64,000 bases of DNA from Chrysaora quinquecirrha (lineage: Eukaryota; Cnidaria; Scyphozoa; Semaeostomeae; Pelagiidae), in assembly GCA_014526335.1 (NCBI GenBank), contig JACTAT010000045.1, positions 124,001-188,000 on the forward strand, given 5' to 3'. The stretch's first letter is position 1, and every line of letters begins with the position of its first letter. Of this stretch, positions 10,982 through 21,282 are shown piece by piece. Made by a program: the position numbers and the translations under genes. Below the pieces are notes generated by a model. It had not been told where the DNA came from, searched no databases, and saw only the letters and a list, made by a program, of their open reading frames with translations.

Positions 10982-11931
10982 GTTACTTTCGCTCGAAGAT
11001 ATATTTGCCTTGGTTTGCTGGATTTACGAATTGATGTGAATATACCTAGCTATTCACGAGTCTTAATATAAAAGTTGTCTTCGATGGTTGGGCGCAGTCA
11101 AATCAACAGTAGCAGTTTTCAAAAATATTATAAAAAGTAGATTCGTTATGTTGAAGGAAGAAACTGAGGTAAGTCATTTCATTTCTATCAAAAACACAAT
11201 TTTCAAATCATTCATGTTTGTTCTTTACAAATTTCAAAAGAACATATGAAGTGAGGTTTCTGGCCAACATGCCCACACACTGCTAACTCACCACTCGCCC
11301 CGCAAAGATTTGACATTTTAGTTTTACAAAATTTATTCGTCTTCTTCAGTCAATTCTCTTTAAAATATCGCTTTCGGGATCACTTTATTCATTTACTCAA
11401 CATTGAAGACCCCCGCTTTTTACACTTATAGAATGACTTTGTCAAAGAGTGGCGTGGCAAGTCGTCTTTTTCTGAGGTGACTTGATCAAATGTGCTGCCA
11501 TGCCAATTGATTGTTGGGAGTTGGCAGTGTGGCGGATTCGGATGAACCTCTTATTTGAAGCGAGATGACAAAAACTAGACACCAGACCTCCTCCATCCAG
11601 AAAAAACTTTCTTTCTTTTCACCCGCGCAAAGCAATGGTGTTTAGAAATAAATACACCTTTTTCGACGAGCAGCCGCAATCATAGAATTTTTCCAAAACT
11701 TCGAGATGAAGAATTTTCAATACAAAATCGTATAAAGGGGCCCCTTTGAGACTGAATTTTTGAAAAATTTCTTGAGGATATGCTTTTTTGGCTATCATTT
11801 TTTATTATGTAGCTACAATTTATCAGAGAACATGATTTCTTGTAATCATAACATTTGAGTAGATGTTTTACCATTTTCAGGAAACAATGTGAAATTTGTT
11901 ACCTAGCAACCGTTTCTAGGGACCTAAAATC
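10982..11931. other. No gene recognised; possible left flank of the ISL2EU element
   Basis: AT-rich sequence without supportable frames. The left terminus of the transposon whose first gene starts at 11932 should lie here, but I could not find matching inverted ends. Confidence 0.4.
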
Positions 11932-13622
11932 ATGGATTTGGACATGATTTCGACTATGAAAGTTGACGAACTGAAGAATTTTTTACGATTAAGAGGACTG
12001 ATAGTATCAGGCCGAAAGCAAGAGCTAGTAGCAAGGGTATTTGTGGCCATGGAGAATGATGTGCCGATTGTAAAAACTGCGGAAAAGGTTGAAAAGGAAA
12101 TTTCTGATGAATACGCTGGAAAATTGTCGTTGGGTGATGAAGTCATACATGACCCCTTCAAAATTACAGATGGCTGGCTTGAAGAAGACGAAGGAATAGC
12201 CCAATGGCCAACAACCGTTTATCCTGACATATTCAATTTTCTTGCCTTCCATCCATCAGAATTAAAAAGTCAAGATTTGAGTGATTACAAGACATCAAAA
12301 GGTTACAGCTATTTTGCTTCAGGCTGGCTCCAAAAATTGTCTTACCATCAAGTGTCAGAGAAAAGCAGATATTGTTTGCTGAAGACAACATGTAGACCTT
12401 CTCGGAAAATTTCTGATGTTTCCCATAAACTGTGGATCTGTCTCATAAAAGACAGTTGAAAATAGTGAATTCTCATTGCTCATGCATGGCTGGCATGTCA
12501 CAAGTGTGCAACCATGTTGCCGCAGCTTTTTTCCGGGTAGAAGCAGCAGTACGATTAGGATTGAACAATCCATCATGCACATCTCAAGCATGTGCATGGT
12601 TGCCAAATAACAAAGAAGTGAAGTCAGTGAAAATAAAGGATTTGAAGTTAGGAAGGGCTGACTTTGGTGCCCGAGGTAAAAAGAAAACAGAACTTAGTTG
12701 CTCTCCCAAGAAAAGTTTGACCCATTGTTGGAAAGTGAAGCTGATTTGACATTGAAGGAAGTTGCTTCTGCTTTGAGACCCATGTGTGATGAAAAAGATT
12801 CCATCATTTTTACAGCAGAGGAAAAGAAAGAGGCAGTGCCTGTGATAACCGGCAAGAAAGATGATCTTTGCACCCTTACTGACCTTTTGTCAATTTCAAG
12901 CTCACCTGAGGAATTTCTGATGAAAATGGAATCTTTGTCATCAAAATTTTCTTTAATTGAGTCAAAGACACAAGGACAAGCAGAAAATCCTTTTTGGGTT
13001 TCAATTAGGAAACACATGATCACAGCATCAATGTCCCACGATGTGAAAACAAGGATTGAAACACAAAGAAGGCAAGCTCAGAAAGGAGCGGCAGGAGTTG
13101 ACATGAAATCAATTTTTCAAACAGTTTCTGCAAGCAAAAAGGTGAATCCTAAGCTCCCTGCATTAAAATATGGAAACTGAAGTAGTGCACACATTTATTT
13201 CAGAATACAAACACCATCATAAAGATGTTACTGTCAAAGAGTGTGGAATTTATATTTGCAAAGATGCTCCATTTATTGGAGGCAGCCCTGACAGAGTGGT
13301 CAGCTGTAAGTGTTGTGGAGAATTCTGTCTCGAGGTCAAAAGTCCTTTCTTAATCCCAGACAAATCGCCCCTTGATGATGATGTAATCCTGCCGTATCTC
13401 AAGAGAGACGAAGAAAGTTTGGTCCTTAACCCAAATCATAAATATTATACCCAATGTCAGGTGCAAATGGCCTCATCAGGAATCAAAACTTGTTATTTTT
13501 ATGTATGGACAGCACATGGTGCCTTCACACATAAGATCAATTTCAATGAGAAATTCTGGATTGATCTAAAAAAGCTTTTAGTTGAATTTTACATTGAATT
13601 TTATTTGCCATCATTATTTTAA
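11932..13622 (+). pseudogene. SAP-SWIM-YqaJ nuclease protein of ISL2EU-type transposon (frameshifted)
   Basis: Four overlapping frames together read as one protein of about 550 aa. In order: an N-terminal SAP DNA-binding helix pair (VDELKNFLRLRGL...GRKQELVARV, residues about 11-40), a SWIM zinc finger (HCSCMAGMSQVCNHVAA, near 12475), and a YqaJ-like PD-(D/E)xK nuclease. The nuclease shows W..R...ITAS near 13000, GGSPDRVV with the acidic metal ligand near 13280, LEVKSP giving ExK near 13335, and the Q-rich YYTQCQVQM helix near 13450. Frame changes near 12455, 12700 and 13170 break it, so no active product is likely. YqaJ proteins act as DNA exonucleases in phage recombination; their role in transposons is not established. 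The stop at 13622 is followed by the retroelement. Confidence 0.75.
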
Positions 13623-13639
13623 ATTGCTTGTAAAAGATG

Positions 13640-15987
13640 TGTTTGATAACAAGGACCATACACAAGATATGACACAAGGAAGACTTCAAAATTTTTCAAA
13701 CCCTTCTTTTTCATAAAGACAAACATCAAATAAGAATACAAAAGAGCGGATGCACAAAAAGAAACCAAAAACTTTGATCTTAATACTTTGAAACTTGTAA
13801 AAACTAATACTAAAACAAAACTTATAGCACACTTAGGCCTTTCAGATTTACATCCTCATCAGAGTGTGTCTAACATAAACTACTAAAAACTTTAAAATAC
13901 AAACAGGTTAAAACAACAAATGACTAATCGATAAATACATAGTTCCTCTTTCAGTATGGTATGCACGTCATCAATTGAGAACGGCATGTCCGGCTTTTAT
14001 CAAATGCTCTTCGTACTGTAATAAGAGCTTCGAGTTTGTTAATTTCATGAAAACGTTAATTTTGAAATACGGTTCCTTCAGATTTTTATTTAGAGTACCA
14101 CACTGATTTACATGTTGGGGGAAAACACAGAAAGAAGTTCCTGTTCTTGACTCCGATATATGATTGTTCATGCGTTGACGTAAATTAGTTGTTTGCCCAA
14201 TGTATGTTATTTTGTTGTTGCAACAGTTGCCGGTTAAAAAATACACAATATTTTTGCTTTCACAAGTTACATGACTTTTTAAATTCCATGTGGTTCCATT
14301 TGAAGTTTCAAAAATGTTTCCAGGTTGTAGATATAGAGAACACAGTTTGCATCTTTTTCGATTACAGAGAGAAATACCAGGGGTTAGAGTTTCATTTGCT
14401 GTGGGTTTTGAGACGAATCTGGCTTTTGTTAGTATTGATGTTATGTTGGGTGGTTGCTTGAAAGATAGAATTGGTTTTGAGTTTGCAAATTTTCTTTTTG
14501 TATCTTGATCTTTAATATTTTTTAGAATTCTTGTTATAATTTTGTTGATCTGAGAAAGCTGTAATTGTGGATTATATGTAGTAATTAAAGGAATGACATC
14601 AAGTTGTTTTTTCTCTGGGGCTGGTCCTTGTAGTTTGGCACGATGGAATGCTTGCTTTATTAGGTTTATAGGATAGTTACAGTCAATTAGCCAATTTCTA
14701 AGTTCATCTAAGCGTTGTTCAACTAGATCATCATCAGAAACAAAAACGACGATTCTTTTAGCCAAATTATAAGGGATAGTATTCTTTACATGTGATGGGT
14801 GGGCGCTCTTGAAATCCAAATATTTATGAGGGTTTGTCGGTTTGTAATAAATGTCAGTGCTGATTTTTTTATTATCATGAAGAATAATCTTGATGTCCAA
14901 AAAGTTTATTGATTCAGAATTATCTGTAGTCTTTGTACCTCTTTCCATTGTAAATTGTATCGATTTATTTAAGTCATTTAGGGCTTGTCGGAAACTTTCT
15001 GGGTCGATTTCTTTCGGCAAGGCAATAAAGCCATCGTCCATATAGCGAAAATAGTTTGATTCTATATATTTACAAATTTCTGATGAAAAATATTTTGGTA
15101 GAATTTCAGGGAATAACTTTGTTTCTTCTAAGAATCCAACGGTAAGGCATGCGTAAGATGGGGCAAATTTTGTTCCCATTGCAGTGCCTTTTACTTGTTT
15201 GTATAATATTTCGTCGAACATGAAATTGTTATTTTCCAAAATAAACTTAACAGATTCCAAAATGAATGATTTTGAAAAGCGACCAAGTGTAAGGTCTCTT
15301 CCTTTTTCAATCCAAAATTCAATTGCTTGAAGTCTGAGTTGGTGAGGAATTGTGGTATACAAGCTAGTAACATCATAGGAATATAGACCAGAGGGCGTAT
15401 CAAAATTTCTCGGTAGCTTTTGAAGAAAATGCCAGTCATCTTTAATATATGTTTTCAGATCAGGTACAATCGGTTTTAATATCGTGTCTAAAAATTCGCT
15501 TAGTCTCTGGGTTGGCGATACTGGTCCAGCAATAATTGGTCTTCGTTTTAAATCTTCTGGGGGTGACATTTGAACATAATCAGTATTAGAAGTGGCCATA
15601 AAATCCAGTAATTCTTTTGACTTATGGATCTTAGGTAAGACATAAAAGTTACTAGATTTCCACTCGAAGTTAGTAATGAAATCACATTCTTTTTTGGTAA
15701 GCGATGATTCGTTGTTTACTACAAGTTTTTTCAAATTGTTCATTACTTTTTTATCTTCATTTGGTTGCACTTTTTGATATGTATCTGTTTTGAGATGGCC
15801 ATTTAAGACTAAAGTATCACGATAATATGATTTGTTCATAATAACAAAGTTACCACTTTTATCTGCTTTTTTTATCACAATGTCTTGATTCGTAGAAAGT
15901 TCTGTAAGTGCATTTCGTTCATCTGCCTTTGTTAAATTTATTAAAAGAAAACACTTGCTTAATTGTTACTTCAGGACAAAAGTATAT
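13640..15987 (-). mobile_element. Penelope-like retroelement (5'-truncated)
   Basis: It runs on the minus strand from a junction lying one base from the transposase stop (15988-15990) down through the RT/GIY-YIG frame and a 3' region ending somewhere near 13640. Neither terminus nor a target duplication can be fixed precisely, because the surrounding transposon is itself non-coding there. The coding frame continues open upstream of 15878 to about 15970 without a start ATG, which fits 5' truncation. Confidence 0.75.
13971..15878 (-). CDS. Penelope-like reverse transcriptase with C-terminal GIY-YIG endonuclease
   Basis: An uninterrupted 635-codon frame. The RT motifs are motif A YDVTSLYTTIP (residues 168-178, Asp169), motif B GTAMGTKFAP (231-240) and motif C YMDD (279-282). 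They are followed by the Penelope hallmark FLDIKI...YYKPTNPHKYLD. The C-terminus (about 542-635) is a GIY-YIG endonuclease: VYFLTG in place of GIY, then TYIGQT, an R-rich helix, and a late Glu (YEEHLI). The start given is a GTG; the frame is open a further 30 codons upstream (...NLTKADERNALTELS), so the true N-terminus is probably lost. Priming by EN-nicked DNA is known for this class. It is the best-preserved transposon gene in the window and so probably the youngest insertion in this block. Confidence 0.9.
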   Translation of the reverse strand: MIKKADKSGNFVIMNKSYYRDTLVLNGHLKTDTYQKVQPNEDKKVMNNLKKLVVNNESSLTKKECDFITNFEWKSSNFYVLPKIHKSKELLDFMATSNTDYVQMSPPEDLKRRPIIAGPVSPTQRLSEFLDTILKPIVPDLKTYIKDDWHFLQKLPRNFDTPSGLYSYDVTSLYTTIPHQLRLQAIEFWIEKGRDLTLGRFSKSFILESVKFILENNNFMFDEILYKQVKGTAMGTKFAPSYACLTVGFLEETKLFPEILPKYFSSEICKYIESNYFRYMDDGFIALPKEIDPESFRQALNDLNKSIQFTMERGTKTTDNSESINFLDIKIILHDNKKISTDIYYKPTNPHKYLDFKSAHPSHVKNTIPYNLAKRIVVFVSDDDLVEQRLDELRNWLIDCNYPINLIKQAFHRAKLQGPAPEKKQLDVIPLITTYNPQLQLSQINKIITRILKNIKDQDTKRKFANSKPILSFKQPPNITSILTKARFVSKPTANETLTPGISLCNRKRCKLCSLYLQPGNIFETSNGTTWNLKSHVTCESKNIVYFLTGNCCNNKITYIGQTTNLRQRMNNHISESRTGTSFCVFPQHVNQCGTLNKNLKEPYFKINVFMKLTNSKLLLQYEEHLIKAGHAVLN

Positions 15988-16879
15988 TTAATCTCGAATT
16001 AAGGGTGGTTGTATATTACAAATTGCAGCACAAACTCTGAAAATATCATCAACTAAAGGCAACATTGTTAAGGAAAATGTACTTTTTAAAATGCGAAATG
16101 TTTTAAGTCGGTTTATTGCCCGCTCAACATGAATACGTAGATTGGCAATTTCTTTGGTATTTTTGCATTCAGCTGCAGTCATCTGCGATTTCACTCGTGC
16201 ACCAGGTGGGACACTGAGTGAGCAATAGTGATGCAACAAGTCTTCTTTGATTTGGAATCCTCTATCTGCCATCACCTCATCTCCACGTTCCAAATAATTA
16301 TAAGAGCCACTGTTTTGACAAATGTATTGGTCATTGGTTCGACCCCCATAGCAGTCGGAGATAAACATTATATATCCTGGGGAAACTGCAATTAAAAATT
16401 TGCAAGTGTTATGCTTTTTATAATCAGACCATGTTGCAGCCTGCACATCCAAAGACTCTGGCCTCTCGATGAATATTTCGGAACAGTCAATTATGCATCG
16501 CACCTCTCTATTCTTTCCCTTGAACACTGATGGCATGTTTGATAAAATGACCTCCTTTGGCAGCCAAACAATTAATGCATCACCAATAAACTTGCTAAGA
16601 AACTTGACCCATGTGGCAAAAATGCTTGAAAATGGGGCTTCCGAAACTTGAAATCTGTCAGCCAGGTCCTGGTTCAATAAACCAAGACGCAGTCTAATCA
16701 GAAGGAGCAGAAACTGGTCTTTTCCACAGAGCTTGAATTGTCTGGTGCGGGTTTTTTTTTGCCATTGAAGAGTAAGCTTTCGCCCCTCTCCAATATGATA
16801 GCTTTGTAACATGAGGCTTTATCAGTGAAAACAATGCATTGAATATTGCGATTGTTTGGATGCCAGTGTAAAATCTCAT
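15988..16879 (-). pseudogene. DDE_Tnp_4 transposase of ISL2EU-type transposon (frameshifted)
   Basis: A 274-codon frame (15988-16812) carries the catalytic core: Asp109 in IIDCSEIFIERP, Asp153 in FISDCYGGRTND, Asp183 in MADRGFQI and Glu230 in RIHVERAINRLK. These are the DDE_Tnp_4 signatures shared by Harbinger, ISL2EU and THAP-linked transposases. The preceding conserved segment (FYTGIQTIAIFNALFSL...YWRG) lies in another frame ending near 16790, so there is at least one frameshift. A THAP domain lies further upstream. It would cut and paste the element in trans or cis if repaired; as it stands it is broken. Confidence 0.85.
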
Positions 16880-17018
16880 TTTTTGTCAGAACTCAGAGCT
16901 GCTGCTGACACGACACTGGCTTGCTTTGATTTCTCTTTATGGACATTTTTGCCATTTTTGAGTTTAACTGTTCCAGTTGATCTTTGAGATCCTTTTTTCC
17001 CCATTTAACGTTGAAATT

Positions 17019-17366
17019 TCAGATGCCATTGAAGTAATAACTTTGTTCTTCAAGCATCACATTTTTTTGAAAAGGAGCAATAGTCATGATCACATAAAAC
17101 AATTTTTTCCTAAATGTTTCAGATTCCTCTACTTGCTTCTGAGCTTGTGGAATGCCTGGAGGAATAACCTCGCGAACAAGTTTTCGTCTTGCTACCTTGG
17201 CTGGTTTTTCATATCCAAGATTCAGTGTTGGTGTGGAGTTTTCAGGTGTTGGTTTTCCATCAACAAAGTGATTAGAACATACCATATCACTCTGACCAGG
17301 TGACCAATTGGCTCCACGTTTTGTTGTTCGTTTCATCAATCTGATCCATGACGATATCCCAAACAA
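17019..17366 (-). pseudogene. THAP-type zinc finger, N-terminal part of the transposase
   Basis: The frame contains the second half of a THAP domain: W..RLMKRT..GANWSPGQSDMVCSNHF, followed by the GKPTPENSTPTLNLG tail typical of transposon THAP domains. The first zinc-ligand half (C..C) lies upstream of 17366 and was not found, so it is truncated or spliced. THAP domains bind terminal DNA of P-element- and Harbinger-like transposons. Its position just upstream of the DDE core on the same strand makes it the DNA-binding N-terminus of that transposase. Confidence 0.75.
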
Positions 17367-18234
17367 AGTTGTTCAGAAATTTTTCTATGACGTCATAAAA
17401 TTTTTTTCTTTAGGTTACCCCCCGGAATCGATAAAAAGCGGCACCCCTTCTAGAACTGTCTCCATGCCCCTAGACATCACCTTGGAACATTTGGTGCTTT
17501 GTTCCACCCGGTCACGATCTGACCAAAAGTTGACTTAAGCGACTGAAGACTGAACTACTAACTTATACCCGTGTTTACAGAATATTAGCGAATTTCAGCG
17601 CCAAAAACCAAACCATACAGGCGGCACACTCCTGTACCAGTATGGTATTGCATGTATTAAGTACCCTAGAAGCACACCCCCCCATTTTGGCTAGAATCTA
17701 TTCGTATAAAGAATAAAAACGATAAACGAGTATAAAATCTGTATGAACTGTTTATACGCAATGAAAAATTCTGAATAGAGAAACAGCATTTTCGTTCATT
17801 TTTCGATATTTATCAAATTGATACAGGTAAAAGATTTCTTCGAGAAATAGCTGCTTTATAAATTGACCTGTGGAAAAACCTAGTTAGAAAAATAATCTTA
17901 CATGAACAATGTTTTCAATATTTAGGTAGTATTATTCCTAGGGAGGGATTGAGGCCCGACAAGGGGTCCATTCTGTTTGAGGGTCTTACCGAATGACTAC
18001 CAAATGGCACGATTTAGAAAAATAAAGAATTGAAACTGCAGCTTTGGGGAAGTTTTGGTACTTTAATTTTGGTTATGTTACTACTCTTAACGTCAAATTT
18101 CATGGTGTTTTGAATGATAGAAAACTCTTACAGAATATTTTATTGCTGGGTCGGATGCAGTCAAAAGGTCACAATTTTTAGGTACCTAAACTACAATGTT
18201 GGGGTTACTGTGAAAGTTTACTACTCAGTTCATT
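17367..18234. other. No gene recognised; likely right flank of the ISL2EU element
   Basis: AT-rich sequence. It includes a run acacccccccattttgg near 17683 and diverged short repeats, with nothing supportable as a gene. Confidence 0.5.
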
Positions 18235-19745
18235 CAGTTCAGTTCATTTCATTTTAAAATTCCACATCATACAATTCAAATTACAAATACAAATACAGCT
18301 AAATACAAATACAGCTAAATACAAATACAAATATAGCTAAATACAAATACAAGTGTGTGAAGTAGAAAAACAAAAAGGTCAAAATCTATTGTATGAGGGG
18401 AATTTCTTAAAGGAGGAACTCTCTCAGTAGCTAAACTAATCGAGGAGAGAGCACCCCCTGTTGATAAAAACCTATTTCAATTTATTTGTATCAATTGGAA
18501 ATTTGATGCTGAATTGTGCAAATCAGATTTTAGCTCACTTGATAATTTGTAGATAATAGATGTAATTTAAGTTTTGAACGAAAATTCATGCTTGAGGGAG
18601 ATATCTTAATTAAATAGGGGATGTCATTCCATGCCTTTGCACCTGCATATCTGATAGATCTTAACCCATACAAAACTGTATTTTCACGAGTTATGAAAAT
18701 ATCACCTTTAGAAGCCTGCCGTGTATTATATTGATGAACAGATGATAAAATTTCAAAAAGATTGTGAAAACAGACAGGAGAAATCTTGTTTACAGATTCG
18801 TAAACAAAGATGAGTAGCTTTAAGTAAAACAAATCATACAATTTAAGAATTTTGAAATCAGAGAAGATTGGTGTAGATGGAGAAGTAAAAGACTTGAATG
18901 CAATAGCTCTAAGAACTTTCTTTTGTAGAAGATATATTGGTTTGGTGTGCACTTCATAAGTAAGACCCCAGACAACAATACCATATTGAAGAAATGAAGA
19001 AAATAAAGAATTATATAGAGATACCAGAATACTAGCTGGTAGAAGATGTCTTATTTTAAAGAATACACCACATGTTCTTGAAAGCTTCTTGGATAGTTCA
19101 CACAGATGGTACTTCCAGCTAAGATGTTCATCTAAGAGCAGGCCAAGAAACTTGACATATTTAGCTTGTGTAATGTGTTGATTTCCAATTTTTATAGTTA
19201 AACTTTCACTCAAGGAATTTTGTACAGAATGAAAACAACAAAGTTTGTTTTTCCAATATTAAGAGCAAGTTTATTAGCATCCAACCACTTTTTGACATGT
19301 CTAAGTTCCTTATTGACAATTTTTTGAAGATCAACTAAGGTATCTGAATCAAAGTAAATGTTCGTATCATCAGCAAAAAGATAGAAGGAAAGTTTAGAAG
19401 AAGAGTTAGGAAGATCATTTATATAAATTAGAAATAGAAGTGGGCCAAGAACAGACCCTTGCGGTACACCGCATTTAACATTCAGATGACTAGATTTGCA
19501 ACCATTTACAGATACGTACTGACTTCTGTTACTAAGGTAGGAACTAAACCATGCCAAAGCTGTACCACGAATACCATAATGTTCAAGCTTGTCTAGTAGA
19601 ATTTTATGATTGACTGTATCAAAGGCTTTTTGTAGATCAAGGAAAATTCCACATCCGAATTTTTTGTTATCCAAGCTGTTTTTGATAGATTCAGTTAAAC
19701 TAATTAGTGCATGATTTACAGAATGCTTAGCACGAAAACTACTAT
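18235..19745 (-). mobile_element. 5'-truncated non-LTR retrotransposon
   Basis: The minus-strand element begins inside the RT domain at about 19745. Its 3' UTR contains short AGCTAAATACAAAT repeats (about 18295-18345), and it ends in an ATGAAATGAACTGAACTGA tail at 18235-18255. The A-rich pentameric tail resembles that of the element at 58887-60898. No clear target duplication was identified. Confidence 0.75.
18530..19745 (-). pseudogene. Non-LTR reverse transcriptase fragment
   Basis: Two frames adjoin with a shift near 19212. The first has FLDLQKAFDTVNHKILLDKL (motif A), CGVPQGSVLGPLLFLIYIND (motif B) and FADDT (residues 100-104, motif C). The second has the thumb and connection region (KYVKFLGLLLDEHLSWKYH) and the C-terminal block ending SFRSKLK-like. 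The fingers and the endonuclease are missing. It is of CR1/jockey type by motif spelling. It is inactive because of truncation and the frameshift. Confidence 0.85.
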
Positions 19746-21282
19746 TCTAGGGTTATATTGAAAATTTAAGATTCCGACTGGACCCTCCTGTCAGGCCTAA
19801 ATGGAGTACCCCGGGCTACTATTACAATACTTAGAGTAGCAAAATGGGAGCAAAATGTAAAAGAAAATTAAAATGTAGCTAGTCAGAGAGTGCCAGTTTA
19901 TTTTCCCTGCTAAGCTGCAGGAGTATAGTATAGGTGCATATTCGTGTGTATATAGAATAGCGGAAACATTTTGACTGCTCAGAAAATTGTAATTTAAATG
20001 TCCCGAAATGGTCATTAGAGCGATTCTAGCTCAATAATTCTCAATATTTTCCCGGGGAGCATGCCCTGAACCCCTTAGTCCGAAGAGCTTTTTGTGCACA
20101 TTCATTTTTGAGTTGCCTTTTTCTTGTGCCCATCCATTTCTTAAAGAGTTCGATGCCCTGAAGAGTGGGGTCCTTGGACGCATCGTAGCAGGAAGGCTAC
20201 ACCCAGGCCACACCCATGTTTGACGGCAAAATTACATTCGACACCCCCTCCCCCTGCTTGAGAGTTCTAGCGACGGCCCTGGCGAAAGCGAATGTTTGAG
20301 TTACACGACTTTCTATAAAGCTTCAAGAAAGTTCCTTATTTTTTTAATAGTTCATTAATTTTAACTGTAAATTCAGTGTGGTGATTATTGATAGAGATTT
20401 GTATGTTAGCAAAGCTAGCACTACTCAGTACTCTAGGTCTATGAAACATTTCATACATGCCTAACATAACAATTCATGTGCTTGTTACACCCCGTGCACA
20501 AGAGAGCGGATACATTTGGATCCGTTCCCAAACTGGTACGGATGGGCCTTCTGTGCACACGAGAAAGCCTGAATGAATGAAATAATAAAAACGAATCTGA
20601 TGATAAAGATTTGCGTCGAAGGCGCACAGCGCACCGAAGGTGTGCGAATCAAGGAGGGCCTGGGGGCATACTCCCCCAGGGCCCAGAATAGTTTTATCAC
20701 GGCAAAAAAATTAGGAAGGCACTTCCATTCACCCGGGGGGAGGTGGTAGTTCATTTTCGAGTAGACTAGACGTGCCTGCCAGTTCTTTCCAAAACCACAC
20801 ACGTCGACCAATAAATTCTGTTAGTCGTGGTATCATTTATGGAAAAAAAACAAACTTTTTACCCATTCGTAAAAATATCTCAAATATTTGAACCCAATTT
20901 AACATCTAAAGGAAACGCTAAATTCGGTGAAAAGACATTTGCGCTGAAAAAGGAACGCATTTACCCGATTTGCACCATAAAATTGACTCTAAATACAAAC
21001 AATTGATCAGGCTTGTAAAAGCAATGAATTTCTAAACGTTTCTCCTGCACATGTATACAGACTACGAAAAACCAACACATATGTAGGAAAATTGTCGCTG
21101 AAGAAGTTTGGGTGGGACGTCTAATATACTCAACAATCAGGGGTGTAGAGCAGGGGGGCTCAGCCCCCTAGTTTTTCTTCAAGCTGTTGGGGGCTAGAGC
21201 TCCCCTAGGTATTTTGTTTATCTGAGCGAAAACCCCACTTTTCTTTGCTCAATCTCTTTGTGTTATTGTCTCGATTGAACTA
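19746..21282. other. No gene recognised
   Basis: AT-rich sequence with a GC-rich hairpin at 20656-20684 (gggcctggggg paired with cccccaggggccc-like sequence). That motif sits beside gcgcaccgaaggtgtgcg, a combination I associate with dispersed invertebrate repeats. A short non-repetitive stretch then leads into the satellite. Confidence 0.5.

Larger units (their letters stand above)
11932..17366. mobile_element. Decayed ISL2EU-type DNA transposon, interrupted by a Penelope-like element
   Basis: Two convergent frame-damaged genes make a known pair: a YqaJ-type nuclease protein on the plus strand and a THAP plus DDE_Tnp_4 transposase on the minus strand. Their combination is the signature of ISL2EU elements. 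The retroelement at about 13640-15987 fills the space between the two stop codons, starting right beside the transposase stop. The limits given are those of the genes. The true ends lie outside them and were not located, so the superfamily rests on gene content rather than termini. Confidence 0.7.

Noticed and set aside
20656..20684. Intrinsic terminator-like GC hairpin
   Set aside because: This is eukaryotic DNA. The motif resembles a dispersed invertebrate repeat and has no gene upstream.
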